Shown piece after piece: positions 37,801 through 50,278 of a stretch of DNA of 64,000 bases. Position 1 is the stretch's first letter; the number at the start of each line of letters is the position of its first letter. Under the pieces are notes generated by a model, which saw nothing but the letters and a program-made list of their open reading frames with translations, ran no database searches and was not told the origin of the DNA. The position numbers were made by a program, and so were the translations under genes. The stretch lies in assembly GCA_027886175.1 (NCBI GenBank), contig JAJNNQ010000139.1, positions 682,001 to 746,000 on the forward strand. The letters run 5' to 3'. This DNA is from Phylloscopus collybita. Lineage: Eukaryota; Chordata; Aves; Passeriformes; Phylloscopidae.

Positions 37801-38302
37801 ACAGTGATGCTGTTGTGGAAAAGGCAGGAAAGTGGCTGCAAAAGCGTTTTGGCTTGCTGGAAGCAGCAGCATGCACGCAGGCTTCTCTGCACGCTGCAAA
37901 CACAAAACAGAAGCACCTACACGGCGAGAGGATACTGCCTGACACCTGCTGCACTCAGTACAGCTCTGGGCTGCTGCCAGGAAAGGTATTTCAAGGAACT
38001 CGCCACGGGGACTCTGCACTGTGCTGGGACAGTTTCTACAAGGTGACCAGAAGCTGTTCGCCAGCACCCGCTTGCAGCGACCGAGTTCGGCTTTCCACGT
38101 TCTTCCCCGGCTCTCTTTCGCTTCTCCGCACAAGCTGCGGCTGTACCGAAGACGCCGCTGGCTGTGCTTCCGCGAAGCGCTGCTTTCTCGGCAAAACGCA
38201 GCTTCTCGTTCTTGACAGCTCTGCTATGCAGAAGCACAGGAAAGCCGGCAGAGCTGCTCCTCTAGCTGCTCTACGCAGAGGCAACTGTAAATCAGCTAGA
38301 CA
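28822..38302 (+). repeat. 19-unit HOR (9481 bp), copy 1 (M59-M77)
   Basis: M59 6G,69T,76A,233G; M60 6C,57A,198C; M61 6C,57A,67G,227G,448A; M62 6G,69T,133G,268G; M63 6C,69T,130T,198C; M64 6G,227G,233G; M65 6G,227G,233G; M66 6G,286A,287A; M67 6C,130T,198C,227G,233G,296A,380G,480C; M68 6G,69T,76A; M69 6C,57A,227G,306C,390T; M70 6C,227G,233G; M71 6G,69T,133G,268G; M72 6G,130T,198C,227G,233G; M73 6G,198C,227G,380G,480C; M74 6G,69T,76A; M75 6C,57A,227G,306C,390T; M76 6C,227G,233G,442A; M77 6G,69T,76A,130T,198C. Eighteen of these recur in the next copy. Inside the HOR, M67-M70 and M73-M76 are a degenerate 4-unit repeat, six units apart. Confidence 0.93.
37804..38302 (+). repeat. Probable recombinant unit M77 at the 19-unit HOR junction
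   Basis: M77 joins the end of HOR copy 1 to the start of copy 2. Its left part (6G,69T,76A,105C) matches M96, the unit that follows copy 2. Its right part (130T,133T,198C,268C,390A) matches M58, the unit that precedes copy 1. This is what an unequal crossover between M58-like and M96-like units would leave. The switch lies between u105 and u130, that is about 37909-37933. Confidence 0.65.
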
Positions 38303-41300
38303 GTGATGCTGTTGTGGAAAAGGCAGGAAAGTGGCTGCAAAAGCGTTTTGGCTTGCTGGAAGCAGCAGCATGCACGCAGGCTTCTCTGCACGCTGCAAAC
38401 ACAAAACAGAAGCACCTACACGGCGAGAGGAGACTGCCTGACACCTGCTGCACTCAGTACAGCTCTGGGCTGCTGCCAGGAAAGGTATTTCAAGGAACTA
38501 GCCACGGGGACTCTGCACTGTGCTGGGACAGTTTGTACAAGGTGACCAGAAGCTGTTCGCCAGCACCCGCTTGCAGCGACCGAGTTCGGCTTTCCACGTT
38601 CTTCCCCGGCTCTCTTTCGCTTCTCCGCACAAGCTGCGGCTGTACCGAAGACGCCGCTGGCTGTGCTTCCGCGAAGCGCTGCTTTCTCGGCAAAACGCAG
38701 CTTCTCGTTCTTGACAGCTCTGCTATGCAGAAGCACAGGAAAGCCGGCAGAGCTGCTCCTCTAGCTGCTCTACGCAGAGGCAACTGTAAATCAGCTAGAC
38801 AGTGATCCTGTTGTGGAAAAGGCAGGAAAGTGGCTGCAAAAGCGTTTTGGCTTGCTGAAAGCAGCAGCAAGCACGCGGGCTTCTCTGCACGCTGCAAACA
38901 CAAAACAGAAGCACCTACACGGCGAGAGGAGACTGCCTGACACCTGCTGCACTCAGTACAGCTCTGGGCTGCTGCCAGGAAAGGTATTTCAAGGAACTCG
39001 CCACGGGGACTCTGCACTGTGCTGGGACAGTTTCTACAAGGTGACCAGAAGCTGTTCGCCAGCACCCGCTTGCAGCGACCGAGTTCGGCTTTCCACGTTC
39101 TTCCCCGGCTCTCTTTCGCTTCTCCGCACAAGCTGCGGCTGTACCGAAGACGCCGCTGGCTGTGCTTCCGCGAAGCGCTGCTTTCTCGGCAAAACGCAGC
39201 TTCTCGTTCTTGACAGCTCTGCTATGCAGAAGCACAGGAAAGCCGGCAGAGCTGCTCCTCTAGCTGCTCTACGCAGAGGCAACTGTAAATCAGCTAGACA
39301 GTGATCCTGTTGTGGAAAAGGCAGGAAAGTGGCTGCAAAAGCGTTTTGGCTTGCTGAAAGCAGCAGGAAGCACGCGGGCTTCTCTGCACGCTGCAAACAC
39401 AAAACAGAAGCACCTACACGGCGAGAGGAGACTGCCTGACACCTGCTGCACTCAGTACAGCTCTGGGCTGCTGCCAGGAAAGGTATTTCAAGGAACTAGC
39501 CACGGGGACTCTGCACTGTGCTGGGAGAGTTTCTACAAGGTGACCAGAAGCTGTTCGCCAGCACCCGCTTGCAGCGACCGAGTTCGGCTTTCCACGTTCT
39601 TCCCCGGCTCTCTTTCGCTTCTCCGCACAAGCTGCGGCTGTACCGAAGACGCCGCTGGCTGTGCTTCCGCGAAGCGCTGCTTTCTCGGCAAAACGCAGCT
39701 TCTCGTTCTTGACAGCTCTGCTATGCAGAAGCACAGGAAAGCCGGCAAAGCTGCTCCTCTAGCTGCTCTACGCAGAGGCAACTGTAAATCAGCTAGACAG
39801 TGATGCTGTTGTGGAAAAGGCAGGAAAGTGGCTGCAAAAGCGTTTTGGCTTGCTGGAAGCAGCAGCATGCACGCGGGCTTCTCTGCACGCTGCAAACACA
39901 AAACAGAAGCACCTACACGGCGAGAGGAGACGGCCTGACACCTGCTGCACTCAGTACAGCTCTGGGCTGCTGCCAGGAAAGGTATTTCAAGGAACTAGCC
40001 ACGGGGACTCTGCACTGTGCTGGGACAGTTTCTACAAGGTGACCAGAAGCTGTTCGCCAGCACCCGGTTGCAGCGACCGAGTTCGGCTTTCCACGTTCTT
40101 CCCCGGCTCTCTTTCGCTTCTCCGCACAAGCTGCGGCTGTACCGAAGACGCCGCTGGCTGTGCTTCCGCGAAGCGCTGCTTTCTCGGCAAAACGCAGCTT
40201 CTCGTTCTTGACAGCTCTGCTATGCAGAAGCACAGGAAAGCCGGCAGAGCTGCTCCTCTAGCTGCTCTACGCAGAGGCAACTGTAAATCAGCTAGACAGT
40301 GATCCTGTTGTGGAAAAGGCAGGAAAGTGGCTGCAAAAGCGTTTTGGCTTGCTGGAAGCAGCAGCATGCACGCGGGCTTCTCTGCACGCTGCAAACACAA
40401 AACAGAAGCACCTACACGGCGAGAGGATACTGCCTGACACCTGCTGCACTCAGTACAGCTCTGGGCTGCTGCCAGGAAAGGTATTTCAAGGAACTCGCCA
40501 CGGGGACTCTGCACTGTGCTGGGACAGTTTCTACAAGGTGACCAGAAGCTGTTCGCCAGCACCCGCTTGCAGCGACCGAGTTCGGCTTTCCACGTTCTTC
40601 CCCGGCTCTCTTTCGCTTCTCCGCACAAGCTGCGGCTGTACCGAAGACGCCGCTGGCTGTGCTTCCGCGAAGCGCTGCTTTCTCGGCAAAACGCAGCTTC
40701 TCGTTCTTGACAGCTCTGCTATGCAGAAGCACAGGAAAGCCGGCAGAGCTGCTCCTCTAGCTGCTCTACGCAGAGGCAACTGTAAATCAGCTAGACAGTG
40801 ATGCTGTTGTGGAAAAGGCAGGAAAGTGGCTGCAAAAGCGTTTTGGCTTGCTGGAAGCAGCAGCAAGCACGCGGGCTTCTCTGCACGCTGCAAACACAAA
40901 ACAGAAGCACCTACACGGCGAGAGGAGACTGCCTGACACCTGCTGCACTCAGTACAGCTCTGGGCTGCTGCCAGGAAAGGTATTTCAAGGAACTAGCCAC
41001 GGGGACTCTGCACTGTGCTGGGAGAGTTTGTACAAGGTGACCAGAAGCTGTTCGCCAGCACCCGCTTGCAGCGACCGAGTTCGGCTTTCCACGTTCTTCC
41101 CCGGCTCTCTTTCGCTTCTCCGCACAAGCTGCGGCTGTACCGAAGACGCCGCTGGCTGTGCTTCCGCGAAGCGCTGCTTTCTCGGCAAAACGCAGCTTCT
41201 CGTTCTTGACAGCTCTGCTATGCAGAAGCACAGGAAAGCCGGCAGAGCTGCTCCTCTAGCTGCTCTACGCAGAGGCAACTGTAAATCAGCTAGACAGTGA

Positions 41301-44300
41301 TGCTGTTGTGGAAAAGGCAGGAAAGTGGCTGCAAAAGCGTTTTGGCTTGCTGGAAGCAGCAGCAAGCACGCGGGCTTCTCTGCACGCTGCAAACACAAAA
41401 CAGAAGCACCTACACGGCGAGAGGAGACTGCCTGACACCTGCTGCACTCAGTACAGCTCTGGGCTGCTGCCAGGAAAGGTATTTCAAGGAACTAGCCACG
41501 GGGACTCTGCACTGTGCTGGGACAGTTTCTACAAGGTGACCAGAAGCTGTTCGCCAGCACCCGCTTGCAGCGACCGAGTTCGGCTTTCCACGTTCTTCCC
41601 CGGCTCTCTTTCGCTTCTCCGCACAAGCTGCGGCTGTACCGAAGACGCCGCTGGCTGTGCTTCCGCGAAGCGCTGCTTTCTCGGCAAAACGCAGCTTCTC
41701 GTTCTTGACAGCTCTGCTATGCAGAAGCACAGGAAAGCCGGCAGAGCTGCTCCTCTAGCTGCTCTACGCAGAGGCAACTGTAAATCAGCTAGACAGTGAT
41801 GCTGTTGTGGAAAAGGCAGGAAAGTGGCTGCAAAAGCGTTTTGGCTTGCTGGAAGCAGCAGCAAGCACGCGGGCTTCTCTGCACGCTGCAAACACAAAAC
41901 AGAAGCACCTACACGGCGAGAGGAGACTGCCTGACACCTGCTGCACTCAGTACAGCTCTGGGCTGCTGCCAGGAAAGGTATTTCAAGGAACTAGCCACGG
42001 GGACTCTGCACTGTGCTGGGACAGTTTCTACAAGGTGACCAGAAGCTGTTCGCCAGCACCCGCTTGCAGCGACCGAGTTCAACTTTCCACGTTCTTCCCC
42101 GGCTCTCTTTCGCTTCTCCGCACAAGCTGCGGCTGTACCGAAGACGCCGCTGGCTGTGCTTCCGCGAAGCGCTGCTTTCTCGGCAAAACGCAGCTTCTCG
42201 TTCTTGACAGCTCTGCTATGCAGAAGCACAGGAAAGCCGGCAGAGCTGCTCCTCTAGCTGCTCTACGCAGAGGCAACTGTAAATCAGCTAGACAGTGATC
42301 CTGTTGTGGAAAAGGCAGGAAAGTGGCTGCAAAAGCGTTTTGGCTTGCTGGAAGCAGCAGCAAGCACGCGGGCTTCTCTGCACGCTGCAAACACAAAACA
42401 GAAGCACCTACACGGCGAGAGGATACTGCCTGACACCTGCTGCACTCAGTACAGCTCTGGGCTGCTGCCAGGAAAGGTATTTCAAGGAACTCGCCACGGG
42501 GACTCTGCACTGTGCTGGGAGAGTTTGTACAAGGTGACCAGAAGCTGTTCGCCAGCACCCGCTTGCAGCGACCGAGTTCGGCTTTCCACGTTCTTCCCCG
42601 GCTCTCTTTCGCTTCTCCGCACAAGCTGCGGCTGTACCGAAGACGCCGCTGGCTGTGCTTCCGCGAAGCGCTGGTTTCTCGGCAAAACGCAGCTTCTCGT
42701 TCTTGACAGCTCTGCTATGCAGAAGCACAGGAAAGCCGGCAGAGCTGCTCCTCTAGCTGCTCTACGCAGAGGCCACTGTAAATCAGCTAGACAGTGATGC
42801 TGTTGTGGAAAAGGCAGGAAAGTGGCTGCAAAAGCGTTTTGGCTTGCTGGAAGCAGCAGCATGCACGCAGGCTTCTCTGCACGCTGCAAACACAAAACAG
42901 AAGCACCTACACGGCGAGAGGAGACTGCCTGACACCTGCTGCACTCAGTACAGCTCTGGGCTGCTGCCAGGAAAGGTATTTCAAGGAACTAGCCACGGGG
43001 ACTCTGCACTGTGCTGGGACAGTTTCTACAAGGTGACCAGAAGCTGTTCGCCAGCACCCGCTTGCAGCGACCGAGTTCGGCTTTCCACGTTCTTCCCCGG
43101 CTCTCTTTCGCTTCTCCGCACAAGCTGCGGCTGTACCGAAGACGCCGCTGGCTGTGCTTCCGCGAAGCGCTGCTTTCTCGGCAAAACGCAGCTTCTCGTT
43201 CTTGACAGCTCTGCTATGCAGAAGCACAGGAAAGCCGGCAGAGCTGCTCCTCTAGCTGCTCTACGCAGAGGCAACTGTAAATCAGCTAGACAGTGATCCT
43301 GTTGTGGAAAAGGCAGGAAAGTGGCTGCAAAAGCGTTTTGGCTTGCTGAAAGCAGCAGCAAGCACGCGGGCTTCTCTGCACGCTGCAAACACAAAACAGA
43401 AGCACCTACACGGCGAGAGGAGACTGCCTGACACCTGCTGCACTCAGTACAGCTCTGGGCTGCTGCCAGGAAAGGTATTTCAAGGAACTAGCCACGGGGA
43501 CTCTGCACTGTGCTGGGAGAGTTTCTACAAGGTGACCAGAAGCTGTTCGCCAGCACCCGCTTGCAGCGACCGAGTTCGGCTTTCCACGTTCTTCCCCCGC
43601 TCTCTTTCGCTTCTCCGCACAAGCTGCGGCTGTACCGAAGACGCCGCTGGCTGTGCTTCCGCGAAGCGCTGCTTTCTCGGCTAAACGCAGCTTCTCGTTC
43701 TTGACAGCTCTGCTATGCAGAAGCACAGGAAAGCCGGCAGAGCTGCTCCTCTAGCTGCTCTACGCAGAGGCAACTGTAAATCAGCTAGACAGTGATCCTG
43801 TTGTGGAAAAGGCAGGAAAGTGGCTGCAAAAGCGTTTTGGCTTGCTGGAAGCAGCAGCAAGCACGCGGGCTTCTCTGCACGCTGCAAACACAAAACAGAA
43901 GCACCTACACGGCGAGAGGAGACTGCCTGACACCTGCTGCACTCAGTACAGCTCTGGGCTGCTGCCAGGAAAGGTATTTCAAGGAACTAGCCACGGGGAC
44001 TCTGCACTGTGCTGGGAGAGTTTGTACAAGGTGACCAGAAGCTGTTCGCCAGCACCCGCTTGCAGCGACCGAGTTCGGCTTTCCACGTTCTTCCCCGGCT
44101 CTCTTTCGCTTCTCCGCACAAGCTGCGGCTGTACCGAAGACGCCGCTGGCTGTGCTTCCGCGAAGCGCTGCTTTCTCGGCAAAACGCAGCTTCTCGTTCT
44201 TGACAGCTCTGCTATGCAGAAGCACAGGAAAGCCGGCAGAGCTGCTCCTCTAGCTGCTCTACGCAGAGGCAACTGTAAATCAGCTAGACAGTGATGCTGT

Positions 44301-47300
44301 TGTGGAAAAGGCAGGAAAGTGGCTGCAAAAGCGTTTTGGCTTGCTGGAAGCAGCAGCATGCACGCGGGCTTCTCTGCACGCTGCAAACACAAAACAGAAG
44401 CACCTACACGGCGAGAGGAGACGGCCTGACACCTGCTGCACTCAGTACAGCTCTGGGCTGCTGCCAGGAAAGGTATTTCAAGGAACTAGCCACGGGGACT
44501 CTGCACTGTGCTGGGACAGTTTCTACAAGGTGACCAGAAGCTGTTCGCCAGCACCCGGTTGCAGCGACCGAGTTCGGCTTTCCACGTTCTTCCCCGGCTC
44601 TCTTTCGCTTCTCCGCACAAGCTGCGGCTGTACCGAAGACGCCGCTGGCTGTGCTTCCGCGAAGCGCTGCTTTCTCGGCAAAACGCAGCTTCTCGTTCTT
44701 GACAGCTCTGCTATGCAGAAGCACAGGAAAGCCGGCAGAGCTGCTCCTCTAGCTGCTCTACGCAGAGGCAACTGTAAATCAGCTAGACAGTGATGCTGTT
44801 GTGGAAAAGGCAGGAAAGTGGCTGCAAAAGCGTTTTGGCTTGCTGGAAGCAGCAGCAAGCACGCGGGCTTCTCTGCACGCTGCAAACACAAAACAGAAGC
44901 ACCTACACGGCGAGAGGATACTGCCTGACACCTGCTGCACTCAGTACAGCTCTGGGCTGCTGCCAGGAAAGGTATTTCAAGGAACTCGCCACGGGGACTC
45001 TGCACTGTGCTGGGAGAGTTTGTACAAGGTGACCAGAAGCTGTTCGCCAGCACCCGCTTGCAGCGACCGAGTTCGGCTTTCCACGTTCTTCCCCGGCTCT
45101 CTTTCGCTTCTCCGCACAAGCTGCGGCTGTACCGAAGACGCCGCTGGCTGTGCTTCCGCGAAGCGCTGCTTTCTCGGCAAAACGCAGCTTCTCGTTCTTG
45201 ACAGCTCTGCTATGCAGAAGCACAGGAAAGCCGGCAGAGCTGCTCCTCTAGCTGCTCTACGCAGAGGCAACTGTAAATCAGCTAGACAGTGATGCTGTTG
45301 TGGAAAAGGCAGGAAAGTGGCTGCAAAAGCGTTTTGGCTTGCTGGAAGCAGCAGCAAGCACGCGGGCTTCTCTGCACGCTGCAAACACAAAACAGAAGCA
45401 CCTACACGGCGAGAGGAGACTGCCTGACACCTGCTGCACTCAGTACAGCTCTGGGCTGCTGCCAGGAAAGGTATTTCAAGGAACTCGCCACGGGGACTCT
45501 GCACTGTGCTGGGAGAGTTTCTACAAGGTGACCAGAAGCTGTTCGCCAGCACCCGCTTGCAGCGACCGAGTTCGGCTTTCCACGTTCTTCCCCGGCTCTC
45601 TTTCGCTTCTCCGCACAAGCTGCGGCTGTACCGAAGACGCCGCTGGCTGTGCTTCCGCGAAGCGCTGGTTTCTCGGCAAAACGCAGCTTCTCGTTCTTGA
45701 CAGCTCTGCTATGCAGAAGCACAGGAAAGCCGGCAGAGCTGCTCCTCTAGCTGCTCTACGCAGAGGCCACTGTAAATCAGCTAGACAGTGATGCTGTTGT
45801 GGAAAAGGCAGGAAAGTGGCTGCAAAAGCGTTTTGGCTTGCTGGAAGCAGCAGCATGCACGCAGGCTTCTCTGCACGCTGCAAACACAAAACAGAAGCAC
45901 CTACACGGCGAGAGGAGACTGCCTGACACCTGCTGCACTCAGTACAGCTCTGGGCTGCTGCCAGGAAAGGTATTTCAAGGAACTAGCCACGGGGACTCTG
46001 CACTGTGCTGGGACAGTTTCTACAAGGTGACCAGAAGCTGTTCGCCAGCACCCGCTTGCAGCGACCGAGTTCGGCTTTCCACGTTCTTCCCCGGCTCTCT
46101 TTCGCTTCTCCGCACAAGCTGCGGCTGTACCGAAGACGCCGCTGGCTGTGCTTCCGCGAAGCGCTGCTTTCTCGGCAAAACGCAGCTTCTCGTTCTTGAC
46201 AGCTCTGCTATGCAGAAGCACAGGAAAGCCGGCAGAGCTGCTCCTCTAGCTGCTCTACGCAGAGGCAACTGTAAATCAGCTAGACAGTGATCCTGTTGTG
46301 GAAAAGGCAGGAAAGTGGCTGCAAAAGCGTTTTGGCTTGCTGAAAGCAGCAGCAAGCACGCGGGCTTCTCTGCACGCTGCAAACACAAAACAGAAGCACC
46401 TACACGGCGAGAGGAGACTGCCTGACACCTGCTGCACTCAGTACAGCTCTGGGCTGCTGCCAGGAAAGGTATTTCAAGGAACTAGCCACGGGGACTCTGC
46501 ACTGTGCTGGGAGAGTTTCTACAAGGTGACCAGAAGCTGTTCGCCAGCACCCGCTTGCAGCGACCGAGTTCGGCTTTCCACGTTCTTCCCCCGCTCTCTT
46601 TCGCTTCTCCGCACAAGCTGCGGCTGTACCGAAGACGCCGCTGGCTGTGCTTCCGCGAAGCGCTGCTTTCTCGGCTAAACGCAGCTTCTCGTTCTTGACA
46701 GCTCTGCTATGCAGAAGCACAGGAAAGCCGGCAGAGCTGCTCCTCTAGCTGCTCTACGCAGAGGCAACTGTAAATCAGCTAGACAGTGATCCTGTTGTGG
46801 AAAAGGCAGGAAAGTGGCTGCAAAAGCGTTTTGGCTTGCTGGAAGCAGCAGCAAGCACGCGGGCTTCTCTGCACGCTGCAAACACAAAACAGAAGCACCT
46901 ACACGGCGAGAGGAGACTGCCTGACACCTGCTGCACTCAGTACAGCTCTGGGCTGCTGCCAGGAAAGGTATTTCAAGGAACTAGCCACGGGGACTCTGCA
47001 CTGTGCTGGGAGAGTTTGTACAAGGTGACCAGAAGCTGTTCGCCAGCACCCGCTTGCAGCGACCGAGTTCGGCTTTCCACGTTCTTCCCCGGCTCTCTTT
47101 CGCTTCTCCGCACAAGCTGCGGCTGTACCGAAGACGCCGCTGGCTGTGCTTCCGCGAAGCGCTGCTTTCTCGGCAAAACGCAGCTTCTCGTTCTTGACAG
47201 CTCTGCTATGCAGAAGCACAGGAAAGACGGCAGAGCTGCTCCTCTAGCTGCTCTACGCAGAGGCAACTGTAAATCAGCTAGACAGTGATGCTGTTGTGGA

Positions 47301-47783
47301 AAAGGCAGGAAAGTGGCTGCAAAAGCGTTTTGGCTTGCTGGAAGCAGCAGCATGCACGCAGGCTTCTCTGCACGCTGCAAACACAAAACAGAAGCACCTA
47401 CACGGCGAGAGGAGACGGCCTGACACCTGCTGCACTCAGTACAGCTCTGGGCTGCTGCCAGGAAAGGTATTTCAAGGAACTAGCCACGGGGACTCTGCAC
47501 TGTGCTGGGACAGTTTCTACAAGGTGACCAGAAGCTGTTCGCCAGCACCCGGTTGCAGCGACCGAGTTCGGCTTTCCACGTTCTTCCCCGGCTCTCTTTC
47601 GCTTCTCCGCACAAGCTGCGGCTGTACCGAAGACGCCGCTGGCTGTGCTTCCGCGAAGCGCTGCTTTCTCGGCTAAACGCAGCTTCTCGTTCTTGACAGC
47701 TCTGCTATGCAGAAGCACAGGAAAGCCGGCAGAGCTGCTCCTCTAGCTGCTCTACGCAGAGGCAACTGTAAATCAGCTAGACA
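38303..47783 (+). repeat. 19-unit HOR (9481 bp), copy 2 (M78-M96)
   Basis: M78 to M95 repeat M59 to M76 in order. Over those 18 units (8982 bp) I find three differences: M84 has u227C and u233C where M65 has G at both, and M86 lacks the u296A of M67. Rare markers shared at the same place include u67G with u448A (M61, M80), u442A (M76, M95), u306C with u390T (M69, M75, M88, M94) and u268G (M62, M71, M81, M90). The 19th unit differs: M96 is 6G,69T,76A,133G,268G,390T, whereas M77 is 6G,69T,76A,130T,198C. Confidence 0.93.
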
Positions 47784-48781
47784 GTGATCCTGTTGTGGAA
47801 AAGGCAGGAAAGTGGCTGCAAAAGCGTTTTGGCTTGCTGGAAGCAGCAGCATGCACGCGGGCTTCTCTGCACGCTGCAAACACAAAACAGAAGCACCTAC
47901 ACGGCGAGAGGATACTGCCTGACACCTGCTGCACTCAGTACAGCTCTGGGCTGCTGCCAGGAAAGGTATTTCAAGGAACTAGCCACGGGGACTCTGCACT
48001 GTGCTGGGACAGTTTCTACAAGGTGACCAGAAGCTGTTCGCCAGCACCCGCTTGCAGCGACCGAGTTCGGCTTTCCACGTTCTTCCCCGGCTCTCTTTCG
48101 CTTCTCCGCACAAGCTGCGGCTGTACCGAAGACGCCGCTGGCTGTGCTTCCGCGAAGCGCTGCTTTCTCGGCAAAACGCAGCTTCTCGTTCTTGACAGCT
48201 CTGCTATGCAGAAGCACAGGAAAGCCGGCAGAGCTGCTCCTCTAGCTGCTCTACGCAGAGGCAACTGTAAATCAGCTAGACAGTGATGCTGTTGTGGAAA
48301 AGGCAGGAAAGTGGCTGCAAAAGCGTTTTGGCTTGCTGGAAGCAGCAGCAAGCACGCGGGCTTCTCTGCACGCTGCAAACACAAAACAGAAGCACCTACA
48401 CGGCGAGAGGAGACTGCCTGACACCTGCTGCACTCAGTACAGCTCTGGGCTGCTGCCAGGAAAGGTATTTCAAGGAACTAGCCACGGGGACTCTGCACTG
48501 TGCTGGGACAGTTTCTACAAGGTGACCAGAAGCTGTTCGCCAGCACCCGCTTGCAGCGACCGAGTTCGGCTTTCCACGTTCTTCCCCGGCTCTCTTTCGC
48601 TTCTCCGCACAAGCTGCGGCTGTACCGAAGACGCCGCTGGCTGTGCTTCCGCGAAGCGCTGCTTTCTCGGCAAAACGCAGCTTCTCGTTCTTGACAGCTC
48701 TGCTATGCAGAAGCACAGGAAAGCCGGCAGAGCTGCTCCTCTAGCTGCTCTACGCAGAGGCAACTGTAAATCAGCTAGACA
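47285..48781 (+). repeat. 3-unit HOR (1497 bp), copy 1 (M96-M98)
   Basis: M96 6G,69T,76A,133G,268G,390T; M97 6C,69T,130T; M98 6G only. The combination u268G with u390T is found only in M96 and M99. M96 also ends the region of the 19-unit HOR, so the two HORs share this unit. Confidence 0.9.
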
Positions 48782-50278
48782 GTGATGCTGTTGTGGAAAA
48801 GGCAGGAAAGTGGCTGCAAAAGCGTTTTGGCTTGCTGGAAGCAGCAGCATGCACGCAGGCTTCTCTGCACGCTGCAAACACAAAACAGAAGCACCTACAC
48901 GGCGAGAGGAGACGGCCTGACACCTGCTGCACTCAGTACAGCTCTGGGCTGCTGCCAGGAAAGGTATTTCAAGGAACTAGCCACGGGGACTCTGCACTGT
49001 GCTGGGACAGTTTCTACAAGGTGACCAGAAGCTGTTCGCCAGCACCCGGTTGCAGCGACCGAGTTCGGCTTTCCACGTTCTTCCCCGGCTCTCTTTCGCT
49101 TCTCCGCACAAGCTGCGGCTGTACCGAAGACGCCGCTGGCTGTGCTTCCGCGAAGCGCTGCTTTCTCGGCTAAACGCAGCTTCTCGTTCTTGACAGCTCT
49201 GCTATGCAGAAGCACAGGAAAGCCGGCAGAGCTGCTCCTCTAGCTGCTCTACGCAGAGGCAACTGTAAATCAGCTAGACAGTGATCCTGTTGTGGAAAAG
49301 GCAGGAAAGTGGCTGCAAAAGCGTTTTGGCTTGCTGGAAGCAGCAGCATGCACGCGGGCTTCTCTGCACGCTGCAAACACAAAACAGAAGCACCTACACG
49401 GCGAGAGGATACTGCCTGACACCTGCTGCACTCAGTACAGCTCTGGGCTGCTGCCAGGAAAGGTATTTCAAGGAACTAGCCACGGGGACTCTGCACTGTG
49501 CTGGGAGAGTTTCTACAAGGTGACCAGAAGCTGTTCGCCAGCACCCGCTTGCAGCGACCGAGTTCGGCTTTCCACGTTCTTCCCCGGCTCTCTTTCGCTT
49601 CTCCGCACAAGCTGCGGCTGTACCGAAGACGCCGCTGGCTGTGCTTCCGCGAAGCGCTGCTTTCTCGGCAAAACGCAGCTTCTCGTTCTTGACAGCTCTG
49701 CTATGCAGAAGCACAGGAAAGCCGGCAGAGCTGCTCCTCTAGCTGCTCTACGCAGAGGCAACTGTAAATCAGCTAGACAGTGATGCTGTTGTGGAAAAGG
49801 CAGGAAAGTGGCTGCAAAAGCGTTTTGGCTTGCTGGAAGCAGCAGCAAGCACGCGGGCTTCTCTGCACGCTGCAAACACAAAACAGAAGCACCTACACGG
49901 CGAGAGGAGACTGCCTGACACCTGCTGCACTCAGTACAGCTCTGGGCTGCTGCCAGGAAAGGTATTTCAAGGAACTAGCCACGGGGACTCTGCACTGTGC
50001 TGGGACAGTTTCTACAAGGTGACCAGAAGCTGTTCGCCAGCACCCGCTTGCAGCGACCGAGTTCGGCTTTCCACGTTCTTCCCCGGCTCTCTTTCGCTTC
50101 TCCGCACAAGCTGCGGCTGTACCGAAGACGCCGCTGGCTGTGCTTCCGCGAAGCGCTGCTTTCTCGGCAAAACGCAGCTTCTCGTTCTTGACAGCTCTGC
50201 TATGCAGAAGCACAGGAAAGCCGGCAGAGCTGCTCCTCTAGCTGCTCTACGCAGAGGCAACTGTAAATCAGCTAGACA
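48782..50278 (+). repeat. 3-unit HOR (1497 bp), copy 2 (M99-M101)
   Basis: M99 6G,69T,76A,133G,268G,390T; M100 6C,69T,130T,227G; M101 6G only. It differs from copy 1 only at u227 of the middle unit. M97 and M100 carry u130T without u198C, a rare separation of two usually linked changes. Confidence 0.9.
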
